NCBI GenBank assembly: GCA_030998015.1
Contig: JARWMV010000252.1
Span: 248,001 to 312,000 of the forward strand
Source: Ceratorhiza oryzae-sativae
Taxonomy: Eukaryota; Basidiomycota; Agaricomycetes; Cantharellales; Ceratobasidiaceae
Direction of reading: 5' to 3'
DNA: 64,000 bases
Position 1 is the stretch's first letter; each line of letters starts with the position of its first letter. The notes under the pieces are model-generated. The model had not been told where the DNA came from and made no database searches. It worked only from the letters and a program-made list of their open reading frames with translations. Shown here piece by piece: positions 11,158 through 26,229 of this stretch. The translations under genes were made by a program, and so were the position numbers.

Positions 11158-14100
11158 ATGAAGCTTTTCGGTGTTGGCGTTGCGTTGGGTCTTGTTTCCG
11201 CCGTTGGGTTCGCTCAGGCTCAAAATGGGACGGTGTGGCCGGTACATGATACTGGCTTATCCAAGGTTGTTCATGGGACCACTATTCGTAAGCTGGTTCT
11301 GTTTGGAATTGCCTGGGCAAAAAGCTAATGCAAAACGGGGGTATCAGGGTAATGGTCAACGGCCAACGATTGTTTGTATGGAGCGGCGAATTTCATTATT
11401 GGCGTATTCCAGTGCCTGAAGGCCAGTAGCTATCGTATCAGTTCCCTAATAGCCAATCTAACGAGTCCTTTAGTCTGGCGCGATGTCTTGACGAAAATCA
11501 AAGCTGCAGGATTCAATGCTGTCTCCGTATATGGTATGAACACATAGCCCATGTTTCGATTTTATCTAATGCAACATCCAAAGGAAATTGGGGTTACCAT
11601 AGCGCAAGCCCTGGTGTGCTCGATTTCGAGAACGGTGCACATAATTTCGAGTCAATTCTGCAAGACTGCAAGGAGCTTGGGCTGTATGTGATCTGGAGAG
11701 CTGGACCGTAAGTCGGTGTCGGAGCTTTCTCGCAAGTCTTCATCCTAATGATCATGTCACGTGCAGATACGTCAAGTAAGTATGTTCGTAGCTCATAGGT
11801 CCGGGTGCTGAAAACAGGGGTAGTGCTGAGACTACTGCTGGAGGATTTGCGCTTTGGGCGACCACGGGAGCGTACGGTAGCCTGCGAAACAATGATACCA
11901 GATATACAAGTACGTATGCCAATTTGTAATTAGGGCATTAGATTAACTGTCCTACTAATAGACGCATGGATGCCGTACATGAAAAAGTACACTCAGATCC
12001 TCTCCAAGCACCAAGTGACCAACGGAGGGAACCTAATACTGTTCCAAATTGAAAACGAGATATCGGGACAGCGCACAAGCTCGGGCGCGGAGAATTGGCC
12101 GATTATCGACTACATGAAGCAACTAGAGTGGACTTCGAGGCAGAGCGGCCTAGTCATTGTATGCTGACTCTTGGATAGCACAGCCAAGTGAAAACTGATT
12201 ATTTTCCGAATAGCCGTTCTTCACGAATGCACCAAACATGAACAGTAAGTCAGTGGTTTAAGTCCCATCAGTACGAAACGAGTGAACCGTTCTTTTAGGT
12301 TTGTCCTGGTCCAAGGACTATGATGTAAATGGCGCGCAGGATATCTATGGTTGGTGATCGGGACGAAATTTCTGGTTTTGATAGCTAACAAATAAACTCT
12401 AGGGGTGGACTCGTATCCCGCTGCTGGAGCTGCAACCTCGCCGAGTGCGGAAATGTCAAACCATTTACCGTCGTCGTACGTTCTATCCTTCTTGTACTCT
12501 ATTACAACCTATAAAACATTATGTTGCAGAGCTACCACGAACATTTCGACAAGGTATCACCAACCCAGCCCTCGTTCCTCCCGGAATTCCAAGGTGGATC
12601 ATACAAGTATGTAGGATAGGTTGTCTTAGTTGGGTGTATGCTGACTGTTACAACACAGTCCGTGGGGAGGCCCTCAAGGGGGATGCTCGTCTAACATGGG
12701 GCCGGATTTTGCGAATGTGTTCTATAGGTAGGCCTCATGATGTTTTTTCTTGTCTTTGCCTAATCGCAACGCACAACGTTTCAGGCACAATATTGCCGAG
12801 AGGGTGTCGGCGATGTCATTGTATATGCTCTACGGGTGCGTGTTTAATGAATTGGATTATGCCTTTCTAATTAGACTTACGCATGGGCTTGTAGTGGTAC
12901 CAACTGGGGTAGCATACAAGAATTTTATTCCTTAATTCATTCTGATTTTTTAGGCGGGCTGGCCACGAACCTGGTCGGCACATCCTACGACTATTCTTCG
13001 CCGGTACGTGAAACGTCAAGGCCAATTTAAATCACACAACTAATGGACGCTCAGATCTCGGAAAGCCGACAGATTGGTCAGAAGTACTACGAGACAAAAT
13101 TAGTTGGCATGTTCATCCGCGCTGCAAAGGGTATGCTTTGTTTCGACACGCGTTTTCATGATGCAACACGAACTAAAGTAACTCACTAGATTTGACCAAA
13201 ATCGACCGAATCGCCAACTCAGCAGCATATACAACCAATCCACTCATTTCCGCAACGGAACTGCGCAACCCAGACACTAAGGCAGGATTCTATGTTACCT
13301 TGCACACGACTTCTTCGGACCAAACCAAAGACAGCTTCAAGCTGCGTGTCTCGACCTCACGAGGTAATTTGACTATCCCGGCCACGAGGGATCCAATATC
13401 GTGTTGAATGGAAGGGAAAGCAAGATTATAGTAGTATGTTTTTCTCCCTTGGATCTATGACGTTATTACTAACCACTAGTATTAGACCGACTTTACGTTT
13501 GGAAACAAGACACTCCTCTATTCTACTGCCGAGGTTCTATCGCATGCAACCATTGATGGGAAAGAACTACTCGCATTGTGGCTGCCTCAGGATGAATCTG
13601 GCGAGTTTGTTATCAAAGGCGGCTCCACTACGCATAAAGTTGGTACTGGGACCTCACCCACGTTCACGACTACCAACTCTGGCGATCTTCTTGTATCCTA
13701 TACTCAAGGCGAGTCGGTGACTGTCGTCCAGTTTGACGACTTCACTGGAATCCTTGTCCCTCGAGCCACCGCATGGAAATTCTGGGCGCCAACTCTGACT
13801 GCTGATCCTTTCTCGCCTGCTAACAAGCTTGTTTTTGTCGCCGGTCCTTACCTCGTCCGTGGAGCATCCCTATCTCAGGACGGGGCAATACTCGATCTGA
13901 GCGGTGATGCGGATGGTGCGACAGCAGTTGAAGTCTTTGCGTCAAGCAAGGTTACTGCGCTTCAGTGGAATGGGCAAAAACTCTTGTTCACTCGTACATC
14001 CTATGGCAGTTTGAAAGGCACGACCCCGTCGCTCAATATCACTGGTTCAAATCTGAGTTCAAAACTCGCGGATACGCTGAAGACTGGGTGGAAAGTCGCT

Positions 14101-15417
14101 GATGGGTTGCCGGAACGGTTTGTAAACTACTCCGACTCTGGAGCTGGATGGAAGCTGGCGAATCAGACTACGACGCCCAACCCGACGAAGCCGAGCACTT
14201 TGCCTGTGCTGTATGCGGATGACTATGGGTTGTACGTCTCATCTACTTCTATTGATTTACTTGGATGTATGCTGACGTTGTCTTTGGTTCTTAGCCACCT
14301 CGGAAACATCCTGTGGCGTGGGCGATTCAACGGAAAAGCAAGCGGCGTTCAGTTGAATGTACAAGGCGGCACTGCGAGCGGTTGGTCAGCCTGGTTGAAC
14401 GGTGACTATATCGGAAGGTAGTCGCAATGAACAACCGCTTAAACATCTGCTCATGTGCTTTGTAGCTTCCCCGGAAATCCGGTTGCCGCGAGCGGGGCGC
14501 TCAATTTGACATTTGCCAACGCAACAGTCTCGGATAAGCAAAATGTGTTATTGGTCCTCCAGGTTAGCCGCGTCATCTGGCTGGAACTTTTTTTTTTTTT
14601 TCGAAAAATCTGACATGCAAACCATTAGGACCATTCTGGACACGACCAACGCGATGCGGCTCTTTATCCACGTGGTATCCTCAGGGCAGCTTTAACCGGG
14701 ACAAATGCCACGTTTCGAGTTGGCGCGTGGCAGGAAATGCAGGGGGAGAGAAGAATATTGACCCAGTCCGTGGGCCGATTGCCGAGGGCGGTTTGGTGAG
14801 TTTTTGACGTGTAACTTCAGGAGTAGTGAATGCTTACATAAATGTGCCTTAGCATGCTGAACGCCTCGGTTGGCATCTTCCTGGATTCGACGACAGCAAT
14901 TGGGCCAGCGGCTCACCCGCCGATGGAGTCAAGGGAGCCGGGTTGCCTTCTATCGCAAAACTGTCGACCTGTCCAAGGTAGTCGACAAGCCAGGTGGGAG
15001 CTTCTTACTTCCTTGGTGCGCTGTTTTATTGACCAACCCCCTAGGATATGATGTCCTGCTCGAGTTTATCATTGACGCCACAGTCGGGACCAATGTTCGC
15101 GCCCAGCTTTACGTCAACGGGTGAGTAGTAGCGATTCTCTTCTGGTTAGTGGCCCTGACATAGAAGAATACAGCTATCAATATGGCAAGTTCGTAAAGCA
15201 GGTTGGAAACCAAATTGCTTTCCCCGTACCCCCCGGGATCCTCAACATACGGGGCGAAAACACAATTGGGTTATCCGTATGGTCTCAAAGTGCAGCTGGT
15301 GCAAAGCTCGATATTTCTTGGAACGTTTTGGGCGTTTACGACAGCGCATGGGACTCGGCATTTGATGCAAAGTACTTGCAACCAGGATGGACCAAGGAGA
15401 GACTCAACTACGCATAG
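11158..15417 (+). CDS. GH35 beta-galactosidase, secreted, with several single-base frame slips
   Basis: Starts [22 protein letters not shown], a secretion signal. More than fifteen exons follow. GH35 hallmarks are [59 protein letters not shown], the acid/base motif LILFQIENE (about 12.05 kb), [15 protein letters not shown] (about 12.6 kb, containing the expected nucleophile Glu) and MLYGGTNWG. Galactose-binding-type beta domains run to the end, [18 protein letters not shown]. The enzyme releases beta-galactose from plant galactans. One intron uses a GC donor. The frame needs one extra base near 11288 (exon 1 donor), 12423, 13389, 14721 and 14941, nearly all in homopolymers; between them the protein is well conserved, so it is probably functional. 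It lies 1.2 kb before a GH51 gene on the same strand. Confidence 0.88.
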
Positions 15418-16658
15418 TCACCGATTCAGAGCCATTTGAGATCTCATGCGTTTAAATTTTTGGTTAAATCGTGTATGTGTGAGTAGAGAATCAGTTATAA
15501 AATTGAAATAGATTACGGTATTCAGTCTCTTGACACATGCTGGCGTTACGAGTGGCTTTTTACGATTCGCAGAAAAAGTAATACTTTCTTCATTTTAGAT
15601 TAATTATCTGACTCCTCAGGTGAAGTACTGGTGACTTCCGGTGGTAATGCGAATGCACCTTTCCTGCCCTCTCGGTTCGACATTTGTGCATCAATAATGT
15701 GCGGCGAATCCAAATTGGACTGAGGACAATAGATCAATCGCTAGTGACTCGGGACATCTAAATTGCCTTTACTGAGACCATTTGACATAAACATGGCATC
15801 TCGGCATCACCCGACCATATGAGAGCTATCGATGATCACCAGACTGACAAATTGCACTATTACGGCACCTGAATGGTCTGTAATGCTGCATGTGCTTCAG
15901 CTTTTCGTCGCATATATTCAGGGCCTATGAGCTAAATTCAACTTCGGGGAACAACCAAACGGAGGACTGGTGCGCAACACCCGAAATTCCGAACTTCTCC
16001 CAAACGTCATTCGTGTGAGGACTCCCAACTGGATACTCCATTCGGCTTGTTCTTCAACATGAGTGACATTCGTCGAATAGACTAAATCAGCCGAGCTCCG
16101 TGAGCAAAAAACATTTGGCACACGATTTAGTGACCGGTTAGATTTTTTCTGATCGCTATGGTATCTCCCCCTGTTATTAGGATGGTCCCATTTATGATGT
16201 TTCGGAAGCACAACTATTCCAGAGGTTCTTGTAAGGTAATATTTGGTGATCTCATCACGTGAGTCACGTCAGCTTAAACTCTTTACCACCATGTTACCTG
16301 CTAGCGTTGCTCCATCTCAGTTTAGTACCGAACATCACCCACTTTCTACCGAAGATACGCAGCGATGAGTCCGGGCCGTTTCTATTTTGGATGAACTAAT
16401 ATCCAACCTGGGGATCCACTAAAAGTAGACGATTAGCCAACTCGAAGCTGCGCTGGCGACGTTTTTGAGGGATCGTCTTGGACACGGCTATATTGAAGCA
16501 ACCACACATGATTGATTCTGTGTCACCTGTTTCTCCAAGAAGTAGGCTGTACCCCTTGGGGATCTCGAGACTCGAAGCCGTGGCCGATTGGTTTAGCCTT
16601 GGGACGTGGTATTTAAGCAGCGGCATGCCTGTTCTACCCCAACTCAACAATAGTCATC
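15418..16658. other. Intergenic between GH35 and GH51 genes
   Basis: About 1.2 kb with no supported frame. Carries the GH51 promoter. A TATA-like tatttaa lies at about 16611, some 45 bases before the ATG. Confidence 0.4.
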
Positions 16659-19623
16659 ATGAGGGCCGCCCGAGCTCTCGTAGCCTTTTCTTTTGCTGCC
16701 ACAGCTCTCTCTCAGTCTATAAATATCCAAGTGACTAAGAATGTTGCGCATTCTATTCCCTCGACCTTGTATGGATGGATGTGGGAGGTAAGTTAGAGCT
16801 CCTATTACTCCGCAATAAACACTCATTCTCAACTCCCGTATTTCAGGATATCAATCACAGGTAGCTCGGCTGGTTCGACTTCATGACCAGTGCTAACAAA
16901 AGTTCCTAGTGGTGATGGTGGCCTGTATGGCGAAATGCTCCAGAACCGCGCATTCCAAGTAGTTTCACCTCATACTTCGGGAGCGTAAGTTGAATCTTCA
17001 ATTACAAGTATGAATGCTTATTCGTGGACATCGTTAGTCTTGCCGGCTGGGCATCGTACAACGGAGCTTCACTTGACGTTACTAACGGCACTCCCGGAGT
17101 CTCAAACGCGCTACCCAATTCACTGCAAGTCTCGGTTCCGTCCGGAAAGACTGGTGACGTGGGTTTCCAAAACACCGGGTGGTGGGGTGAGTACAGGTGC
17201 GCCTGTCGTATGATTTCGAATGTGCTAACATAGTTACAACTAGGCATCAAGGTACAGTCTGGCTGGAACTACACTGGCTCGTTCTACGCCAAATCCAGCT
17301 CGTACACTGGATCTGTCAAAATTACGCTTGTATCTACTTCGGGTCAAGTGTTTGCAACGGCGACGGTATCTGGAGTAACGTCGTCGTGGAAAAAGTTCAC
17401 GTTCAACCTCACACCGTCCACCTCGGCATCGAACACCGGCAACGTACTTCGATTCGCTCTCGATGGTGCCAGCGCCGCGGGAAAAACCCTCAACTTCGGG
17501 TTGTTCTCGCTCTTCCCACCTACGTATAAAGGACGCCCTAACGGAATGCGTGTGGATTTGGCTGAAGCACTTGCGGCGAGCAAGCCTGGTGTATTCAGGT
17601 TCCCAGGAGGAAACAATTTGGAAGGTATGTAAGACGATGAGTGTCTGTATCAGAATCTCATGTATACCTTCTGGTTAGGCTCAAGTCCCGCTACCCGCTG
17701 GAAGTGGAACGAGACAGTGAGTCAAAAATTCAAATCTCCCGGCTGTTGAACTGATTTTTTTTTATAGATTGGGCCGTAAGTTGTTTGTGTAAGGCAATGA
17801 GTTTTGTCTGACTCAAGAACCCAGTCTGGAGAACCGACCAGGGCGTCAGGGTAACTGGGGTATGTGCGAACGATAATCTAATTTTTGCCTGTACTGATCT
17901 TGTCCGGAATAGGCTATGCCAACACAGACGGCCTGGTAAGTCGACTATAGCCGGAATACTAGCAGGCGGTAGGCTGAGAGCGCTATTAGGGCCTGATGGA
18001 CTACCTGAACTGGTGTGAGGATATCGGCGCGGTAAGAATACCACATCATTCATAACGCTCGGGCTAACTTGTTTTTAGGAACCCATTTTGGGAATCTATG
18101 GTTCGTTTCGCCCAACCCGCAGTGGTGCATCAATAAATAACCTACGGCCACCTAATAGCTGGCTTGTCTCTCGGAAATCCGAACCCTGTGGTACCACAGA
18201 ACCAGATCCAGGCTTACGTTCAAGATGCTATTAACGAAATCCAATTCATCACCGGGGATGCGAACTCGAACCAGTGGGCCAAACTACGTGCACAATATGG
18301 ACGCACTCAGCCATACAAGCTCAAATACATTGAGATTGGAAACGAAGATTTCTTTGTAAGTCCAAGCTCACTATTTTCGATGTTTGGTACTAACAGCTAG
18401 TTTGTATTTAGGGATCTGATACGTGAGTTAGCCGCAAGATCAATCTAGTCTACTTCTAACATCCGGTTCGTTAGATATGCGAGCTACCGCTGGGCCGTAA
18501 GTGATAATCAGCCCTGATGGTCCTTTGACTAACCCAGCTCTTTTGCTGTAGGCGTTTGTCAATGGGCTTAAATCGGCTTTCCCTAATAGCGGCTTCGAGT
18601 ACCTTGCCACCACCTATCCTAGCACGAAGCTCAACCCCCATATACCTATATCGATCAGCATACGTATAATGTTCCCGCCTGGTTCATCCAACATGCTTTC
18701 GACTTCGACAACTATTCACGAGCGGAGCCAAAGTCTTTTACGGAGAGTAAGTCATTTCACGGAAGCAATTATCAGATGCCTTGTTAACTTATGTATGATA
18801 GATATGCTGTGACATCGACGAACCCAGACTGCATCTACGGCGGTCGTATCCTGCGGACGCCTCGCATACCCCACACTCCAGGTGCTGTAGCGGAAGCCGC
18901 TTTCATGACCGGTCTTGAGCGGTAAGCAATCCCTTCGTTTTGCCCGTGAGCATGTAAATTCAAGCTCGAGCTCTAGCAACTCGGATGTGGTCTTTGCTTC
19001 GGCCTGTAAGTAAACTTATTAGCTTTCTCGCCCATCTTTTCTAAAGCTTTGAGTAGATGCCCCAACGTTATCAAACGTCGCCAGCACGCAGTGGACTCCA
19101 AACGTTGCCAGCTTCGACGCAGGGTCCATGGTGAAGTCTGCCTCGTACTACGTTCAACAGGTCTGCTTGTCGCCCCCTAGCTTTTCATGTGCGCTAAATT
19201 GTATCAATAGATGTTCGGTTCGAACCGCGGCACTGAGGTACTCAAGACCAGCCCGGCTCCAAGCTCCAGCGTTGCTCTGCATTGGGTTGCCAGCCATGAC
19301 GCAAATTCCCAAACGATTTACATCAAGGTGGGTCAATCGATTATTCCGTTCGACGTGTGGCTTATAAATACGCTCTTTAGGCATCCAACACGGCGACCAG
19401 CCAGTACACTGCAAACTTTTCACTCGGTTTCCCGGTTTCCACTGGCACTATCGGGCTCACCCTGCTCACGGCTTCTTCTATCACCGCGTCGAACACTCTG
19501 AGTAACCCGAACGCAGTCGTCCCCAGCTCGAGCACGATATCAGTGGGCTCAGGTGCAACCTCCTTCAGTTATACATTCCCCGCAGGTAGCGTTGCCGTGT
19601 TCACTATCAAGACGAACTGGTGA
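16659..19623 (+). CDS. GH51 alpha-L-arabinofuranosidase, secreted
   Basis: Starts MRAARALVAFSFAATALSQ (signal peptide) followed by INIQVTKN and STLYGWMWEDINHSGDGGLY, the conserved GH51 opening. A carbohydrate-binding-like jelly roll (SGWNYTGSFYAKSS) precedes the barrel. Catalytic motifs are FRFPGGNNLEG, YIEIGNEDFF (acid/base Glu, about 18.34 kb) and VFYGEYAV (nucleophile Glu, split by an intron at about 18.74 kb). The C-terminal beta domain ends SVAVFTIKTNW. It removes arabinose side chains from arabinan and arabinoxylan. About fifteen small exons. Single-base losses are inferred in a C run (18635-18639), near 18721, and near 18890, the last apparently compensating a slip at about 18843. Downstream lies a decayed copy of its last two exons. 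Confidence 0.88.
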
Positions 19624-19927
19624 CACTAGAATAATTGGCTTGTGTATGCTACCATGTAGCTGTGACTTACAAACGAATGAATCCAGACAAGCCTTCTTAT
19701 CATATCCATTGCCTTCAGTACCTATTAAAAGCGAGACACTCCTGTGATGCTCTGCATCAACCCGTATCCCATCCCTCCAGGGGAGTGGCTTTTTTTAGTT
19801 GTCCTTTGACACTTCACAGTGTAGCCCAGGTGCTCCGGACACCACATGCCTCGCATTGAACACACTATGCACTCTATATCGATTCGCGACACTATCGCTT
19901 GCCGCACCTCCACCCGGCCCGCGTTCA

Positions 19928-20285
19928 TATGAACACTAATCGTGGCACTGAGATGATCAAGACCGCCTCCGCCCCTCAGACCAACTTCTGCCTTCACTAG
20001 GTTGCTAGTCAGGACGCTAAAACCAAGACTATATATATCAAGGCCCGTATGGTTATTCATTCGTTACTCTTAGAGAATCTCTATGGTCAGTACGACTTAT
20101 ACACACAGCTTTCAGTTTGGTTTGCCAGTATCAGGCACCCCAGTCTGATTAATGCCACACACTTCGAGCAACGCTGCGGTGTCCAATACTTTGGGCAATC
20201 CCGATGCTGCGATGCCCAAGGCGGGCATGATTGCAGCATGGTCTGGTCCCATTGCCGTTCAAGTATACGATGTCTATACAGTGTT
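19928..20285 (+). pseudogene. Relic of a second GH51 arabinofuranosidase (C-terminal exons)
   Basis: Reads as a decayed copy of the last two exons of the gene upstream. NRGTEMIKTASAP, a stop where the parent has a tryptophan, VASQDAKTKTIYIK, then after a degenerate intron FQFGLPVSGT and SSNAAVSNTLGNPDAAMP line up with parent segments NRGTEVLKTSPAP, VASHDANSQTIYIK, FSLGFPVSTGT and ASNTLSNPNAVVP. In-frame stops and several length changes remain after allowing for single-base assembly slips, so this is real decay. No upstream catalytic exons were recognised between 19624 and 19927. It records an earlier tandem duplication of the GH51 gene. Confidence 0.72.
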
Positions 20286-20792
20286 GTAGTATACAACCTA
20301 AAGACAAGCTGGTGGCTGAATGGTATGTGGAGAGCGTGCACAGGTGGCCTGCTCGCTCACTTTGTTCGTCTTCGGTGTACGTCAAAGAGGACTAGCAATT
20401 GACGAAGCGTTTGTACAAGAAACTTCGACTAAAGTTGTCCGATCCCAGATATTTTTACCATAAACGGAAGGAGGCGCGGTTTATTTGTCATGAACGACGA
20501 GCGGAGGTGATCTGATGGCTAAGAGACGCCGTTAGAACATGATTTGATTGACTTTGATGTGGGGTCATGAGACTTGTCTGTTGATCTCCCAAGCGATCAA
20601 TTCCATCACTGATGGGAATCCCACGGTGAACCACCTAGCAATTCAAGGATGCACTCCTGGTCTCACTCGAACAATTTTTTAGGAACTATGATATATAGTA
20701 TCTACCAGAGTAAACAGCCACGCTAAGAGTACAGGGTACAAAACCGAAGCAATCAATAAACAGGAAAGACACAAGCAAACCAGGCATTGAGC

Positions 20793-21263
<471 letters not shown>

Positions 21264-21571
21264 TTTTATGTAGAAGTGTTAGGTAGAGAGGTTTGAGAGA
21301 GTTGGTTGCTCTGAGAGAGAGCTTGTGGTGGTTGAGTGCAGATACGGTCAGCGCACCGCCGACTTATAACAGTTACGGGTTGATGAAACCAGCCAAACAT
21401 CCACAATCATAACAATGTCCATCACGTGGCCGATTGATGAAACAGGTCACGGGTCCAATGTCAGCTGCACGTGACTCGGCGCCATCTCCAATCGCGTCTG
21501 ACTGTCTTGTCGTCCAATGAGCTCTGTTACTCAGCCACCCGAGTTTTTGACTTCTATCATATCCGCACGCG
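21264..21571. promoter_or_regulatory. Shared divergent promoter, histone H4 / RIB7
   Basis: 308 bases between two divergent start codons. On the H4 side is an AGAGAG-rich leader (about 21272-21330) and a TATA-like acttataa (21360-21367) about 100 bases from the H4 start. Several CCAAT/ATTGG-type boxes occur (ccaatg 21448 and 21513, gattgatg 21433). Joint use of the boxes is inferred. Confidence 0.45.
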
Positions 21572-22529
21572 ATGCGGCCGCTAGATCTAGTGAACAACAA
21601 AAAAGGGCGCGTGTCACGCTTACTTATGCCAAAGTCTCGACGCGAAGATTGCTGGTGCTGGAGGGCAACCTTTGACCATTAGCGGAGCCGAAAGCATGAC
21701 CATGACGCACTGGTTTGTGATTATTCATTTGGATGGATCGAAAAATGGCTTCAATGACTCGCGTTGGCGTGTCCAGGCTACGTACGATGCATCAAGGCAT
21801 TATGGTTGGCATTCAGACGGTGATACACGATGATCCACAGCTCAACGGTATGCCGGCACGCGTCCACGAGAATGCAACACAATAAGCCATTTATCCTTTA
21901 GTCCGAAGACTCCCCAAGCGCGACACGCCCTATCCGCAGCCGCGTCCAATTATTCTGGACACATATCTCCGTACACCCCCAAATTGCAAACTTTTGAGGA
22001 ACTTCGCGGCTGGAACTGGCCTTGCTCCCTACATCATCTACGGGCTTCCCCTCTTTGATATGGAAGAATCCAAAGAGATCAAAAGGCGTAAAAAGGAGTT
22101 GGAAGACGCGGGTGCGGTGCTTATCACAGGTTTCGAGAATGATGGCGAGTATATCTTGTGCATTTAGTCACCTATCCAATCGATGCGATGTGATATACAG
22201 GCCGTCTTGATCTTGCAGGCGCACTTCGCCTTTTGAAGATGCGCGGGATCAATTCCGTGATGGTTGAGGGCGGACAAAGGGTTATTTCGTCCATGTTGAC
22301 TGAGCGTCACACCGATGGAAGTGTCCTCGTTGACACCCTTATCGTAACGGTTGCTCCGACGTTGGTAGGGTTTGACGGCGTTGGGGTAATTCAACAGGGC
22401 AAAAAGGTACGTGGAATCATAATACCCAGTGATCACTGAACTGAATCGACACAGCTTCCTGCTCTCAAACATATCAAATCTGAGCAATTTGGCACAGATA
22501 CGGTCATTGCTTGTACGCTGGTCGAGTAG
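21572..22529 (+). CDS. RIB7: 2,5-diamino-6-ribosylamino-pyrimidinone 5'-phosphate reductase (riboflavin synthesis)
   Basis: Second step of fungal riboflavin synthesis, NADPH-dependent. Conserved pieces in order: RVTLTYA, SLDAKIAGAGGQPLTISG, ESMTMTHW, the second-exon motif HQGIMVGIQTVIHDDPQLN, RPIILDTYLRTP, KELEDAGAVLITG, MRGINSVMVEGGQRVISS and VDTLIVTVAPTLVG, ending VIACTLVE. These are RibD-C/Rib7 signatures. The ATG at 21572 reaches the conserved region only if one A is restored in the A run at 21599-21604, and another base is missing after TYA (CC at 21629-21630). Introns at about 21.72, 21.85, 22.15 and 22.41 kb. Confidence 0.85.
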
Positions 22530-22821
22530 ACTCCCTTACGACAGCATACCTGGAGACACGACATTAGATGCGTATGAAAGGCTTCCTCATCAACCTGAAA
22601 ATTGATGTCTTGATCTTGTACATGTATATCACCTACTTTTGCCATGCATTCTCTGCTCAATTCGTGCATACAACCGAGCTCCATAAATATTACGTAATGT
22701 GCACAGCCACGGTACGAGCCACGATAGCCGGTCATTCCTGCCACCACACTCACCCGAACGCCTATTCCTTAATACCACAAGCAGTCTCGGACAAACTCGG
22801 TTCGATTTTCATAGGCCAAGC

Positions 22822-23605
22822 ATGTCTATCACCCATCTTACCTCGACAACTCAACTCCAAGACTTGCTCAAACAAGCAGGAGACAAGTTGACGGTACGAG
22901 GGCATTAGTGTTCTATCGTACCCAAGGCTTGACTGACATTGGGATTTAGGTTATTGATTTCCACGCAACCTGGTTTGTGAATAAATTGCATTTGTGTTAT
23001 GAAAACTCATCCATGTTGAATTAGGTGTGGGCCATGTCACGCTATTGCGCCCAAGTACGACGCGTTAGCAAAAGAGTACCCCAATGTGAATTTTACCAAA
23101 TGCGATGTTGACGCAGTGCCTTCCATTGCTCGGGTGGGTTTATTGCTTGTTAAATGAATGGCTTGTGAACTTACCATACGATGTTGCAGGAATATTCGGT
23201 CTCGTGAGTCCAAGTTATTAGCAACTGAACTATACTGATGGTCTCGAAGAGCGATGCCGACATTCGTTTTTATCAAGAACGGGAAAAAGGTGCGTTTTTA
23301 AACCACTTCAGGCCTTCGAACAGTCCTAATTAGATGACTGCTACTAGATCGACCAAGTGCGCGGCGCCGATCCGAGGTGAATTGGTTGGAACTCATATGC
23401 CACCTCACCCATCTCACATTTGTTCAACAGAGCTCTCGAAGCTACCATCCGTTCCCATGCGACTAGCGGTGCCTTTGCTGGAAAAGGACACACGCTAGGG
23501 TCCTCTGGCGCAGCTGCTGCTCCCGTCGCCGATCGGCGACCATTCCTCAATCTGACCCACAGGTCCAGATCTTCCTGGTTTTGGTTGGCGGATATCTCAT
23601 CCTAA
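22822..23605 (+). CDS. Thioredoxin with C-terminal extension, probably membrane-anchored
   Basis: MSITHLTSTTQLQDLLK opens a thioredoxin fold. VIDFHATWCGPCHAIAP holds the WCGPC redox site (split by an intron at about 22.97 kb). KCDVDAVPSIAREYSV, the cis-proline motif SAMPTFVFIKNGKK and the basic linker follow. After the fold comes an Ala/Gly-rich tail of about 40 residues. As written the frame stops at 23605, but adding one C to the CCC at 23556-23558 yields a hydrophobic tail containing PQVQIFLVLVGGYLILTWW and moves the stop to 23637. That would be a single C-terminal membrane segment, making this a tail-anchored thioredoxin. Five introns. Tail to tail with the MetRS gene. Confidence 0.85.
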
Positions 23606-23698
23606 CTTGGTGGCCATACCTTGTTTTTACAAATTAGACGTGGCTACGCCCAAGCTCAGAATAAGATATCTGGGTGTGTGTGATATACACCTCATAAT

Positions 23699-25969
<2,271 letters not shown>

Positions 25970-26229
25970 GGTCAAGAGCAAGGTTCTCTGATGGGGCGTG
26001 GCTGTGTCAAATTGGTATCGGTAACCTTATTTGGAACTAACACTCTAGTTATATGCGGTCTCCCAGATGGTTTTCATAACACTGGACTCAAATTTGTGAC
26101 ATGCTATTAGTGAATGACTGGATTGGGTAAACATATGCAACGCTGGTAGGCAGGAATTGCCAGTACGACAAAACAAAAGTATACTAGGCTCCGTTCCGGA
26201 CGAGCACCGAATATCAACTACTCATAGAT

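Noticed and set aside
11158..15417. GH35 as a pseudogene
   Set aside because: Five single-base losses look like decay, but no in-frame stop or residue loss occurs between them, catalytic motifs are perfect, and the same type of loss affects essential neighbours such as STRAP and RIB7.
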